A stretch of 64,000 bases of DNA from Pseudomonas gessardii. GTDB lineage: Bacteria; Pseudomonadota; Gammaproteobacteria; Pseudomonadales; Pseudomonadaceae. Position 1 is the first letter of the stretch. Each line of letters begins with the position of its first letter. The stretch lies in the NCBI RefSeq assembly GCF_001983165.1, contig NZ_MNPU01000001.1:124001-188000 (forward strand). Reading direction: 5' to 3'. The notes under the pieces were generated by a model that was not told the DNA's origin, ran no database searches, and saw only the letters and a list, made by a program, of their open reading frames with translations. Below, piece after piece: positions 21,901-28,964 of this stretch. Made by a program: the position numbers and the translations under genes.

Positions 21901-22488
21901 GTGATCGTCTACACCGGGCGCAACCTGACCCGGGATGAAGAGGCGGAACTGCGCAAGTATTCGCGCTCGATCATCATCAAGGGCGCCCGTTCACCTGAAC
22001 GCTTGCTGGATGAAGTGACACTCTTTCTGCACAAAGTCGAATCCCAGCTGTCCCAGGAACGCCAGAAGATGCTCAAGACCGCCCGCAGCCGCGACAAGGT
22101 CTTCGAGGGGCGCAAGGTGCTGCTGGTGGACGACGATGTGCGCAACATCTTTGCCCTCACCAGTGCCCTGGAACACAAGGGGGCGATTGTGGTGATCGGC
22201 CGTAACGGCCGTGAGGCCATCGAGAAGCTCAATGAAGTCGAGGACATCGACCTGGTGCTGATGGACGTGATGATGCCGGAAATGGACGGCTACGAGGCGA
22301 CCGCGTTGATCCGCCAGGACCCGCGCTGGCGCAAGTTGCCGATCATTGCGGTTACGGCCAAGGCCATGAAGGACGATCAGGAGCGCTGCCTGGCGGCGGG
22401 CTCCAACGATTACCTGGCCAAGCCCATTGACCTGGACCGGCTGTTCTCGCTGATCCGGGTGTGGTTGCCCAAGATGGAACGCATTTAA
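18988..22488 (+). CDS. Large hybrid sensor kinase: CHASE3, GAF, HisKA-HATPase, three receivers
   Basis: 1166 residues. Membrane spans at about 21-44 and 186-206 enclose a periplasmic CHASE3-like sensor (TGMRGFLITGDEHFLDPY). A GAF-like domain covers about 240-390. A long coiled coil rich in Glu and Gln spans 390-490. The dimerisation domain has the phospho-accepting His503 in NMSHELRTPLN, and the ATPase has DSGIGIAPDQQ and GGTGLGLSIS. Three receivers follow, with acceptors Asp824, Asp946 and Asp1093. The second also has the unusual PVIVYTGRNLTRDEEAELRK region in place of a standard end. AAGG precedes the ATG by eight bases. It heads a five-gene plus-strand series with CheR and CheB. The signal it senses is unknown. 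Confidence 0.93.
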   Translation: MTPVASVDENSFRKLLSRNVGLPLGVGVLSAVFFVCLITYLLSVIQWVEHTDRVINNLNETSKLTVDLETGMRGFLITGDEHFLDPYEVAKPRIISDLRSLRELVADNPQQVDRLKRLESLQLEWNTYAQSMIDLQRSNGDYRGAVKAGRGKRLTDEIRKEFDHAIAMEQQFRLERNEDVTRTTVLSVTLYLLFVLGLSGFLAYAGRKNLLVLSDSYSANLASQMKIAKRLEQQAWLRNGQTELAEQVLGQLTLNLLGRNILQFCAQYMGSVVAALYVREEHGGLKRVAAYGFSREQEAQEQAIYRDEGIVGQAAQQQRLIRLDDVPVDYFKVSSGLGTGAPRSVLVVPTSDDDRVNGVIELGFLRALDERDVELLELIAGNIGTSIEAARYRQRLQEVLAETQQLNEELQVQQEELKTANEELEEQSRILKESQVHLETQQAELEQTNEQLAEQAQILADQRDAMDRKNVELNRVQVELEDRADELQRSSKYKSEFLANMSHELRTPLNSSLILAKLLAENAEENLSAEQVKFAESIYSAGNDLLNLINDILDIAKVEAGKLDMRPENTSVARLAEGLRAMFEPLASDRKLGFQVEVQAGAPLMLFTDRQRLEQILKNLLSNAVKFTEKGQVSLTISRQPGEGIAFTVRDSGIGIAPDQQESIFEAFRQADGTTNRRYGGTGLGLSISRDLATLLGGYISVTSEPGQGSLFTLVLPEQYVERDEDAPAVEHPRAVVAAPAPVAPVKVSPLPVADAALIPRFADDREQAPFATRCILVVEDEPNFARILFDLAHELGYHCLVAHGADEGYTLAEQYLPDAILLDMRLPDHSGLTVLQRLKEHAETRHIPVHVISVEDRVEAAMHMGAIGYAVKPTTREELKDVFARLEAKLTQKVKRILLVEDDDLQRDSIARLIGDDDIEITAVGFAQEALDLLRSTVYDCMIIDLKLPDMLGNELLKRMATEDICSFPPVIVYTGRNLTRDEEAELRKYSRSIIIKGARSPERLLDEVTLFLHKVESQLSQERQKMLKTARSRDKVFEGRKVLLVDDDVRNIFALTSALEHKGAIVVIGRNGREAIEKLNEVEDIDLVLMDVMMPEMDGYEATALIRQDPRWRKLPIIAVTAKAMKDDQERCLAAGSNDYLAKPIDLDRLFSLIRVWLPKMERI

Positions 22489-22503
22489 GTGGAAATACAC
22501 TAA

Positions 22504-23319
22504 GTGGATCGAAGTACTGATATTGAACTGCGCTTGTTGATCGAGGCGATTTACCTCAAGTACAGCTATGACTTTCGCGACTATTCCGGGGCTTCGATCA
22601 AGCGCCGTGTGGCCCATGCCTTGCGCCAGTTCGACTGCAAGACCATTTCGGCCTTGCAGGAGCGGGTGCTGCACGATCCCACGGCGTTTATGCAGTTGTT
22701 GCAGTACTTGACCATTCCGGTCAGCGAGATGTTTCGCGACCCGTCGCACTTTTTGGCGATTCGCCAGGAAGTGGTGCCGCTGCTCAAGACCTACCCGTCG
22801 ATCAAGATCTGGATCGCCGGTTGCAGCACCGGGGAAGAGGTGTACTCCATGGCCATCCTGCTACGGGAGGAGGGCTTGCTGGAGCGCACGATCATCTACG
22901 CCACCGATATCAACCCCAACTCCCTGGAGAAGGCCAAGCAGGGGATCTTTTCCCTGGAGAACGTGCGTGCGTACACCCACAACTACCAGCAGGCCGGGGG
23001 GCAGCGTTCGTTTGCCGACTACTACACCGCGGCCTACGATTACGCGATCTTCGACAAGACCCTGCGCGAGAACGTCACGTTCGCCGATCACAGCCTGGCG
23101 ACCGATAGTGTATTCTCAGAAACTCAATTAATTTCATGTCGTAATGTACTGATTTACTTCAATAAAAAATTGCAAGATCGCGCATTTGGGCTGTTCCACG
23201 AGTCGCTGTGCCATCGCGGCTTCCTGGTGCTGGGCAGTAAGGAAACCCTGGATTTTTCCGCTTACAGCAAGCAGTTTGAACCCTTGGTCAAGCAAGAACG
23301 GATCTACCGCAAATCATGA
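22504..23319 (+). CDS. CheR-type protein methyltransferase
   Basis: 271 residues with a GTG start, GGAA about nine bases upstream. The N-terminal helical part (RRVAHALRQFD) is the CheR substrate-binding module. The S-adenosylmethionine site is WIAGCSTGEEVYSMAI, followed by IYATDINPNSLEKAKQGIF and LISCRNVLIYF, all classic CheR motifs. CheR enzymes methylate glutamates, normally in chemoreceptors. Here the gene is 15 bp after a hybrid kinase and overlaps cheB, with no chemoreceptor alongside, so the substrate may be a kinase of this island. No TPR is fused to it. Confidence 0.9.
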   Translation: MDRSTDIELRLLIEAIYLKYSYDFRDYSGASIKRRVAHALRQFDCKTISALQERVLHDPTAFMQLLQYLTIPVSEMFRDPSHFLAIRQEVVPLLKTYPSIKIWIAGCSTGEEVYSMAILLREEGLLERTIIYATDINPNSLEKAKQGIFSLENVRAYTHNYQQAGGQRSFADYYTAAYDYAIFDKTLRENVTFADHSLATDSVFSETQLISCRNVLIYFNKKLQDRAFGLFHESLCHRGFLVLGSKETLDFSAYSKQFEPLVKQERIYRKS

Positions 23320-23921
23320 ATCAAGCCGCTGCCAGCCCGGCGTGTGTGTCGGGTGTCCAAGCCATTGTCGTTGGCGCATCCGCCGGTGGGGTCGAGGCGT
23401 TGCTGAGTATTTTCGGGGGCCTGGCGCCGGGCTTCCGTTTGCCGATCATCGTCGTGTTGCACCTGCCGGATGAGCGCCGCAGCCAGTTGGCCGAAGTGTT
23501 TGGCCGACGTGTGGCCATGACCGTGGTGGAAGCGCGGGACAAGGAAATGATCCAGCCCGGCACCCTGTATTTTGCCGGCCCTGGTTACCACCTGTCGGTG
23601 GAGCACGACCGCAGCCTGTCCCTGAGCCAGGAGGAGCGTGTGCATCACTCCCGTCCGGCCATTGATTATCTGTTCGAGTCGGCCGCCGACACCTATGGCC
23701 CGAACCTGCTGGCGATCCTGCTGACCGGCGCCAACCAGGACGGCGCACGCGGCCTGGCCCAGGTCAAGCTGCGCGGCGGCACCACCGTGGTCCAGGACCC
23801 GGCACAGGCCCAGGTGGCCGTGATGCCCAAGGCGGCCCTGGCGCTGCATACACCTGACCATATTCTCACTTTGAGCCACATTGGCGATTTGCTGGCTTCC
23901 CTGGAACCTTCCCCATGTTGA
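23316..23921 (+). CDS. CheB-type methylesterase domain protein
   Basis: 201 residues containing only the CheB catalytic domain. VVGASAGGVEAL carries the nucleophilic serine near residue 22. VVLHLPDE supplies the catalytic histidine near residue 49, and ILLTGANQDGARGL the aspartate near residue 141. The regulatory receiver of chemotaxis CheB is missing, so activity must be controlled another way, perhaps by the separate receivers of the island. The gene overlaps the cheR stop by four bases and the next kinase gene by seven, indicating tight coupling. It would remove methyl groups added by the preceding CheR. Confidence 0.9.
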   Translation: MNQAAASPACVSGVQAIVVGASAGGVEALLSIFGGLAPGFRLPIIVVLHLPDERRSQLAEVFGRRVAMTVVEARDKEMIQPGTLYFAGPGYHLSVEHDRSLSLSQEERVHHSRPAIDYLFESAADTYGPNLLAILLTGANQDGARGLAQVKLRGGTTVVQDPAQAQVAVMPKAALALHTPDHILTLSHIGDLLASLEPSPC

Positions 23922-25108
23922 GTACTATCCAGGCCAAACTGCTGATCGTCGACGATCTGCCGGAAAACCTGCTGGCCCTTGAAGCGCTGATCAAGCGCGA
24001 GGACCGCCATGTATATAAGGCATTGAGCGCCGACGAAGCCTTGTCGCTGCTGCTGGAGCACGAATTCGCCATGGCGATTCTCGACGTGCAGATGCCGGGC
24101 ATGAATGGCTTTGAACTGGCCGAGCTGATGCGCGGCACCGAAAAGACCAAGAACATTCCCATTGTGTTTGTCAGCGCGGCCGGCCGTGAGCTCAACTACG
24201 CCTTCAAGGGCTACGAGAGCGGCGCCGTGGACTTCCTGCACAAACCGTTGGATATCCATGCGGTCAAGAGCAAGGTCAATGTGTTCGTCGACCTGTATCG
24301 CCAGAGCAAGGCCATGAAGCTACAGGTCGAAGCCCTGGAACACAGCCGCCGCGAGCAGGAACTGTTGCTCAACCGCCTGCAGGCGACCCAGGCGGAACTG
24401 GAGCAGGCGGTGCGCATGCGCGATGACTTTATGTCGATCGTTGCCCACGAAGTGCGCACCCCCCTCAACGGCCTGATCCTGGAGACCCAACTGCGCAAGA
24501 TGCACCTGGCCCGGGACAACGCGGCAGCGTTCACCCTGGACAAGATGCACGCCATGGTCGACCGCGACGAGCGGCAGATCCAGAGCCTGATCCGCCTGAT
24601 CGAAGACATGCTGGATGTGTCGCGGATCCGCACCGGCAAGCTGTCGATCCGCCCGGGGCAGTTCGACCTGGCGCAGTTGGTGCGCAACCTGCTGGAGAAC
24701 TTTGCCCCGCAAGTGGCGGCGGCCGAGTCGTCGGTGCAACTGGATGCGCCACAGCCGGTGGAGGGCAACTGGGACGAGTTCCGCATTGAACAGGTGGTGT
24801 CCAACCTGCTGACCAACGCCCTGCGCTATGGCGCCAAGAGCCCGGTGGCGGTGCGGGTATACGCCGAACATGGCGAGGCCAGGGTGGAAGTGCAGGATCG
24901 CGGGATCGGTATCAGCGAAGACAACCAGAAGCGGATTTTCCAGCAGTTCGAGCGCGTGTCCGCCAACCATGCCGTGGCAGGGCTGGGCCTGGGGCTGTTT
25001 ATTTCCGAGCAGATCGTTGCGGCCCATGGCGGCACAATTGAAGTCCAGAGCCGGATAGGCGAGGGCGCATTGTTCCGCGTGTGCCTGCCCTTGGGGGCCG
25101 GGGCGTGA
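23915..25108 (+). CDS. Receiver-histidine kinase (soluble)
   Basis: 397 residues without membrane spans. An N-terminal receiver (LLIVDDLPENLLAL, acceptor Asp57 in AILDVQMPGMNG, lysine in LHKPLD) is joined by a coiled coil (about 128-170) to a kinase with His178 in VAHEVRTPLN. The ATPase motifs are NLLTNAL, DRGIGI and GLGLGLFISEQ. A kinase led by a receiver can be driven by phosphotransfer from another kinase, here most simply the 1166-residue hybrid encoded two genes upstream. It begins inside the end of cheB and precedes a single-receiver gene, the natural target. Confidence 0.92.
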   Translation: MLSTIQAKLLIVDDLPENLLALEALIKREDRHVYKALSADEALSLLLEHEFAMAILDVQMPGMNGFELAELMRGTEKTKNIPIVFVSAAGRELNYAFKGYESGAVDFLHKPLDIHAVKSKVNVFVDLYRQSKAMKLQVEALEHSRREQELLLNRLQATQAELEQAVRMRDDFMSIVAHEVRTPLNGLILETQLRKMHLARDNAAAFTLDKMHAMVDRDERQIQSLIRLIEDMLDVSRIRTGKLSIRPGQFDLAQLVRNLLENFAPQVAAAESSVQLDAPQPVEGNWDEFRIEQVVSNLLTNALRYGAKSPVAVRVYAEHGEARVEVQDRGIGISEDNQKRIFQQFERVSANHAVAGLGLGLFISEQIVAAHGGTIEVQSRIGEGALFRVCLPLGAGA

Positions 25109-25186
25109 AACCAATCGTCACACTGACGCAACCTCTGCGTGACCCCATGGTCGTATCAGCAGCAATTGACCGGACAAAGGCTTCCC

Positions 25187-25564
25187 ATGAGTGAAGATGC
25201 ACAAGATGTTGTACTGATCGTCGAGGATGACGAGTCGATCATGTTCGTGCTGGGCGAATACCTGTCGGGCCTTGGGTATCGGGTTCTCAAGGCCATCGAC
25301 GGCGAGCAGGCCTTTGAAATCCTTGCCTCCAAGCCGCACCTGGACCTGATGGTGACTGACTATCGCCTGCCTGGCGGGATTTCCGGGGTGCAGATCGCCG
25401 AGCCGGCGATCAAATTGCGCCCAGAGTTGAAGGTGATCTTTATCAGCGGTTATCCCCAGGAGATCCTCGACTGCAACAGCCCGATCACGCGCAATGCACC
25501 GATCCTGGCCAAGCCGTTTGATCTGGATACGCTGCAGGAGCATATCCAGCGGCTATTGGCCTGA
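25187..25564 (+). CDS. Single-domain response regulator
   Basis: 125 residues. The receiver has VVLIVEDDESIMFVL, the acceptor aspartate in LMVTDYRLPGGISG and the lysine in ILAKPFDLD. No output domain is present. The ATG at 25187 has AAAGG six bases upstream, and receiver homology starts right after it. An in-frame GTG at 25139 is a worse choice. It is the last gene of the plus-strand series and converges on the minus-strand kinase gene across 84 bp. It probably receives phosphate from the receiver-kinase immediately upstream. Confidence 0.9.
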   Translation: MSEDAQDVVLIVEDDESIMFVLGEYLSGLGYRVLKAIDGEQAFEILASKPHLDLMVTDYRLPGGISGVQIAEPAIKLRPELKVIFISGYPQEILDCNSPITRNAPILAKPFDLDTLQEHIQRLLA

Positions 25565-25648
25565 GGTTTCAAGTTCGCGCCAGGATGCGCTGACGGTGCC
25601 GCGACGCGGGAGCATTTTTCAGGAAGTGCCCCGCACGTTTTATAGGCG

Positions 25649-27319
25649 TCAGGCCCCAATCATCTCCCGCACCTTCGCCGTCAACAGGTCGAAGGTAAAC
25701 GGCTTGGTGATCAACTGCATTCCCGGATCCAGGAACCCACCGCGCACTGCCGCATGCTCGGCATACCCGGTAATAAACAGCACCTTCAAGTCCGGGCGTA
25801 TCTGCCGGCCGATTTCCGCCAATTGCCGCCCATTCATCCCCGGCAACCCCACATCGCTGATCAGCAGATCAATGCGCTGGCAGGATTCGATGATCGGCAA
25901 GGCGCTGCCGGCATCCGACGCTTCGACAAAGGCATAGCCCAACTCACTCAGTACCTGGCTCACCAGCACCCGCACCGCCGGGTCGTCCTCGACGATCAGC
26001 ACGGTCTCTCCGGCATTGGCAAAGGGCAGCAGGGCCGGGTCCAGGGGCGCCTCGGCGGTGACTTCACCGACAAACCTTGGCAGGAACAGGCTCACCGTGG
26101 TGCCTTTGCCGACCTCGCTGTGGATGGTCACATGGCCATGGGACTGGCGGGCGAAGCCGTAGATCATCGACAAGCCCAGGCCGGTGCCCTGGCCGATGGG
26201 CTTGGTGGTGAAAAACGGGTCGAAGGCCCGGCTGATCACGGTGTCCGGCATGCCGCAGCCGGTGTCGCTGACGCTCAGCTCCACGTAGTCGCCCGGGGTC
26301 AGGGTGCCGTAGGCCGCGGTAAACACGTTGTCCAGATGGCGGTTGCGGGTTTCGATCACCAGCCGCCCGCCGTCGGGCATGGCATCCCGGGCATTCAGGG
26401 CCAGGTTGAGCAGGGCGCTTTCCAGCTGATTGGGGTCGGCTTCGGCGGTCCACAGCGGCGCGCTCAGTTGCATCTCCAGCACGCTGCTTTCGTTGAGGCT
26501 GCGTTGCAGCAGTTCGCCCATGGACGCCACCAACTGGTTGATCTCCACCGGTTTGGAGTCCAGCGATTGGCGGCGGGAAAACGCCAGCAGGCGGTGGGTC
26601 AGGCCGGCAGCGCGGTTGGCCGAGGTCACGCCAAGGTCGATCAGGCTGTCGAGGTCATCCAGGCGGCCTCGCGCCAGGCGCCGGCGCAGCAGTTCCAGGC
26701 TGCCGATAATGCCGGTGAGCATATTGTTGAAGTCATGGGCGATGCCGCCGGTCAATTGGCCGACGGCTTCCATTTTTTGCGACTGGCGCAAGGCTTCTTC
26801 GTTGCTGCGCAATTGCGCGGTGCGCTCTTCGACTTGCTGCTCAAGGGTTTCCAGGGTGCGTTGCAGGCGCAGTTCGCTTTGGCTCAGGTCAATCAGGCGG
26901 TCGCGGGCTTCGTACTGGCGTCGGCGCCCGCGCAGGGCGGTGGTCACCAGGCTGATCAGGGTCACCGGGTGGAACGGCCGCTCCAGCAAGGTGATGTTGC
27001 CCAGCCGGGCGCTCAGGTGTGAAGACGCGTTCTGTTCATTGCCGCCATGGTGGGTCAGCAGCACGATGGGCAGGTCCGACCAGGCCGGCTGCTGGTGCAG
27101 ATAGTCCAGCAGCGGCTCCAACCCGACCCCGTGCAACGCTTCGGCGGCGATGATCAAAAGGCCCGCGCCCTGTTCCAGTTCGTTGCAGAGCATTGACAGG
27201 TTGGGGGTGGCAATCCCGCTGAAACCTGCCTCGTTGAGCATCATCAAGGCCAGTGAGCTGTCCCGCCCCAGGGGCGCGAGAATGATCGCGCGCTCGGAGA
27301 CGGCCGGAAGGCTACTCAT
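25649..27319 (-). CDS. Hybrid histidine kinase with an N-terminal pseudo-receiver, paired with KaiC
   Basis: 556 residues without membrane spans. Residues 10-130 have a receiver-like outline (a TLLERPFHP end and an LPIVLLT strand). However, the acidic pair is absent, the acceptor position reads LLIIAAEAL and the lysine is arginine, so this is a pseudo-receiver. A coiled coil leads to the kinase with His195 in GGIAHDFNN, ATPase motifs DTGCGMP and GTGLGLSMI, and a normal C-terminal receiver with Asp489 in LLISDVGLPGMNG. The ATG at 27319 overlaps the kaiC stop (TGATG). A GTG one codon upstream is the alternative. The gene order makes KaiC the likely regulator or partner of this kinase. Confidence 0.92.
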   Translation of the reverse strand: MSSLPAVSERAIILAPLGRDSSLALMMLNEAGFSGIATPNLSMLCNELEQGAGLLIIAAEALHGVGLEPLLDYLHQQPAWSDLPIVLLTHHGGNEQNASSHLSARLGNITLLERPFHPVTLISLVTTALRGRRRQYEARDRLIDLSQSELRLQRTLETLEQQVEERTAQLRSNEEALRQSQKMEAVGQLTGGIAHDFNNMLTGIIGSLELLRRRLARGRLDDLDSLIDLGVTSANRAAGLTHRLLAFSRRQSLDSKPVEINQLVASMGELLQRSLNESSVLEMQLSAPLWTAEADPNQLESALLNLALNARDAMPDGGRLVIETRNRHLDNVFTAAYGTLTPGDYVELSVSDTGCGMPDTVISRAFDPFFTTKPIGQGTGLGLSMIYGFARQSHGHVTIHSEVGKGTTVSLFLPRFVGEVTAEAPLDPALLPFANAGETVLIVEDDPAVRVLVSQVLSELGYAFVEASDAGSALPIIESCQRIDLLISDVGLPGMNGRQLAEIGRQIRPDLKVLFITGYAEHAAVRGGFLDPGMQLITKPFTFDLLTAKVREMIGA

Positions 27320-28821
27320 CACAGGCTCTCATCCTTGAGCAGCGGGTTGCCGGCGCCCATGTAGGTGGGCACCCCGCGCAGCACGCCCTGGAAGGCTTCG
27401 AGGGGTTCGCCGATGGTCATGCCACGGCTGGCGATGCGGTATTCGCGAATGGTCGATTCATGGCTGCCGGTACGTTTCTTGATGATGGAAATGGCCCGCC
27501 GCACCTTGCCCAGGGCCTCGAAGTAGCGCAGCAGGATCACGGTATCGGCCAGGTAGGTGATATCCACCGGCGCTTGCATGTCGCCCACCAGGCCGTGCTG
27601 GGCCACGGTCATGAAGGTCGCTGCGCCCCGGCGGTTGAGGTACAGCAACAGCTCGTGCATATGCAGCACCAGGGCGTTTTCTTCAGGCATGGCCGCCTGG
27701 TAACCGTTGATGCTGTCGATGACCACGGTCTTGATCTGGCGTTCATCGACGCAGCGCCGTACCCGGTGGGAAAACTCGCCGGGCGACAGCTCGGCGGCGT
27801 CTACCTGCTCGATCAACAGGTTGCCGGTGGCTTGCAGGGCGGCCAGGTCGATGCCCATGTTTTTCATGCGGTCAAACAGCAGGCCCAGCTCTTCATCGAA
27901 GATAAACAGCGCGGCTTTTTCGCCACGGGCCACTGCCGCGGCGGCGAAGATCATCGAGATCAACGACTTGCCGGTGCCTGCCGGGCCGAGGATCAGGGTG
28001 CTGGAACCGGTCTCGATACCGCCACCGAGCAGCGCATCCATCTCGCGAATGCCGCTGGTCAGGGTCTGGCGTTTGTAGCCGCCGCGATGCTCGGCCGCCA
28101 CCAGGCGCGGGAACACATGCACGCCGTCCTCCATGATGGTGAAGTCGTGGAAGCCGCCGCGATATTTCTGGCCACGGTACTTCACCACCCGGACCCGGCG
28201 CCGTTCCGCGCCGTAGTTGGGGGTCAGTTCTTCCAGGCGGATCACCCCGTGGGCCACGCTGTGCACGGTTTTATCCAGGGATTCGGTGGTCAGGTCGTCC
28301 AGCAGCAGCACGGTGGCGTCGTAGCGCACGAAGTAGTGTTTGATCGCCAGGATCTGCCTTCGATAGCGCAACGAGCTCTGTGCCAGCAGGCGGATTTCCG
28401 AGAGGCTGTCGATCACCACGCGGGTCGGCTTGACCCGTTCCACCACCTCGAAGATCTGCCGGGTCGCTTCGCCCAGTTCCAGGTCGGAGGAGTACAGCAG
28501 GCTTTGCTGGTGCTCGGCATTGAGCAGGCTTTCCGGCGGGGTCAGTTCAAAGATATGGATATGCTCATCCAGGTCCCAACCGTGGGACTTGGCGCCCTGG
28601 CGCAGTTCGCGCTCGGTTTCCGACAGGGTGATATACAGCGATCGTTCCCCGGCCTTGGACCCGGCCTGGAGAAAGTGCAGGGCCACGGTGGTCTTGCCGG
28701 TGCCGGGCTCGCCTTCGAGCAGGAACAGATGGCTACGCGAGAGGCCCCCGCAAAGAATGTCGTCAAGACCTTCGATACCGGTGGCCGCCTTTGCTGTGAA
28801 CAGCTCTTTGGATGTAGACAA
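27319..28821 (-). CDS. kaiC: KaiC-like double RecA-type ATPase
   Basis: About 500 residues with two KaiC domains. With numbering from the alternative GTG at 28839, the Walker A loops are GEPGTGKTT at 43-51 and GPAGTGKS at 285-292. The acidic pair of the second domain is in FIFDEE, and the tail has IREYRIASRGMTIGEPLEAF, matching the KaiC C-terminal region. At the position of the Synechococcus phosphosites Ser431/Thr432 the sequence reads Thr428-Tyr429. No kaiA or kaiB is in the window. GAGGG lies six bases before a TTG at 28821, while GTG 28839 lacks a visible ribosome site, so I use 28821. It is coupled to the hybrid kinase downstream, which suggests a timing or stress-signalling module rather than a cyanobacterial clock. 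Confidence 0.9.
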   Translation of the reverse strand: MSTSKELFTAKAATGIEGLDDILCGGLSRSHLFLLEGEPGTGKTTVALHFLQAGSKAGERSLYITLSETERELRQGAKSHGWDLDEHIHIFELTPPESLLNAEHQQSLLYSSDLELGEATRQIFEVVERVKPTRVVIDSLSEIRLLAQSSLRYRRQILAIKHYFVRYDATVLLLDDLTTESLDKTVHSVAHGVIRLEELTPNYGAERRRVRVVKYRGQKYRGGFHDFTIMEDGVHVFPRLVAAEHRGGYKRQTLTSGIREMDALLGGGIETGSSTLILGPAGTGKSLISMIFAAAAVARGEKAALFIFDEELGLLFDRMKNMGIDLAALQATGNLLIEQVDAAELSPGEFSHRVRRCVDERQIKTVVIDSINGYQAAMPEENALVLHMHELLLYLNRRGAATFMTVAQHGLVGDMQAPVDITYLADTVILLRYFEALGKVRRAISIIKKRTGSHESTIREYRIASRGMTIGEPLEAFQGVLRGVPTYMGAGNPLLKDESL

Positions 28822-28851
28822 GAAGTGCCCTCGGGTCACGTATAAGTTGAG

Positions 28852-28876
28852 GGGCGCGCCGGGTAAAGGCGCGCCC
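28852..28876. other. Perfect inverted repeat upstream of kaiC
   Basis: GGGCGCGCC at 28852-28860 is perfectly complementary to 28868-28876, with a seven-base loop. It lies in the 143-bp space between the TPR gene and kaiC, both on the minus strand. No T tract follows, so it could be an operator, an mRNA leader hairpin or a weak terminator. Confidence 0.5.
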
Positions 28877-28964
28877 TATTCACTTGACCGTTGGGCTGTG
28901 GGGCGGTTCAACGTTTTATGGCAATTGTGTAATCCAGCGCACAGTGTGCAAGGGCTGGCGCGGC

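Noticed and set aside
22504-23921. CheR and CheB as part of a motility chemotaxis operon
   Set aside because: No cheA, cheW, cheY or receptor gene adjoins. CheB lacks its receiver and both genes are wedged between kinases.
25649-27319. The kinase N-terminus as a KaiB/SasA-like thioredoxin fold
   Set aside because: The sequence has the strand and loop pattern of a receiver (LPIVLLT, LLERPFHP) and not a SasA-type KaiB-like motif.
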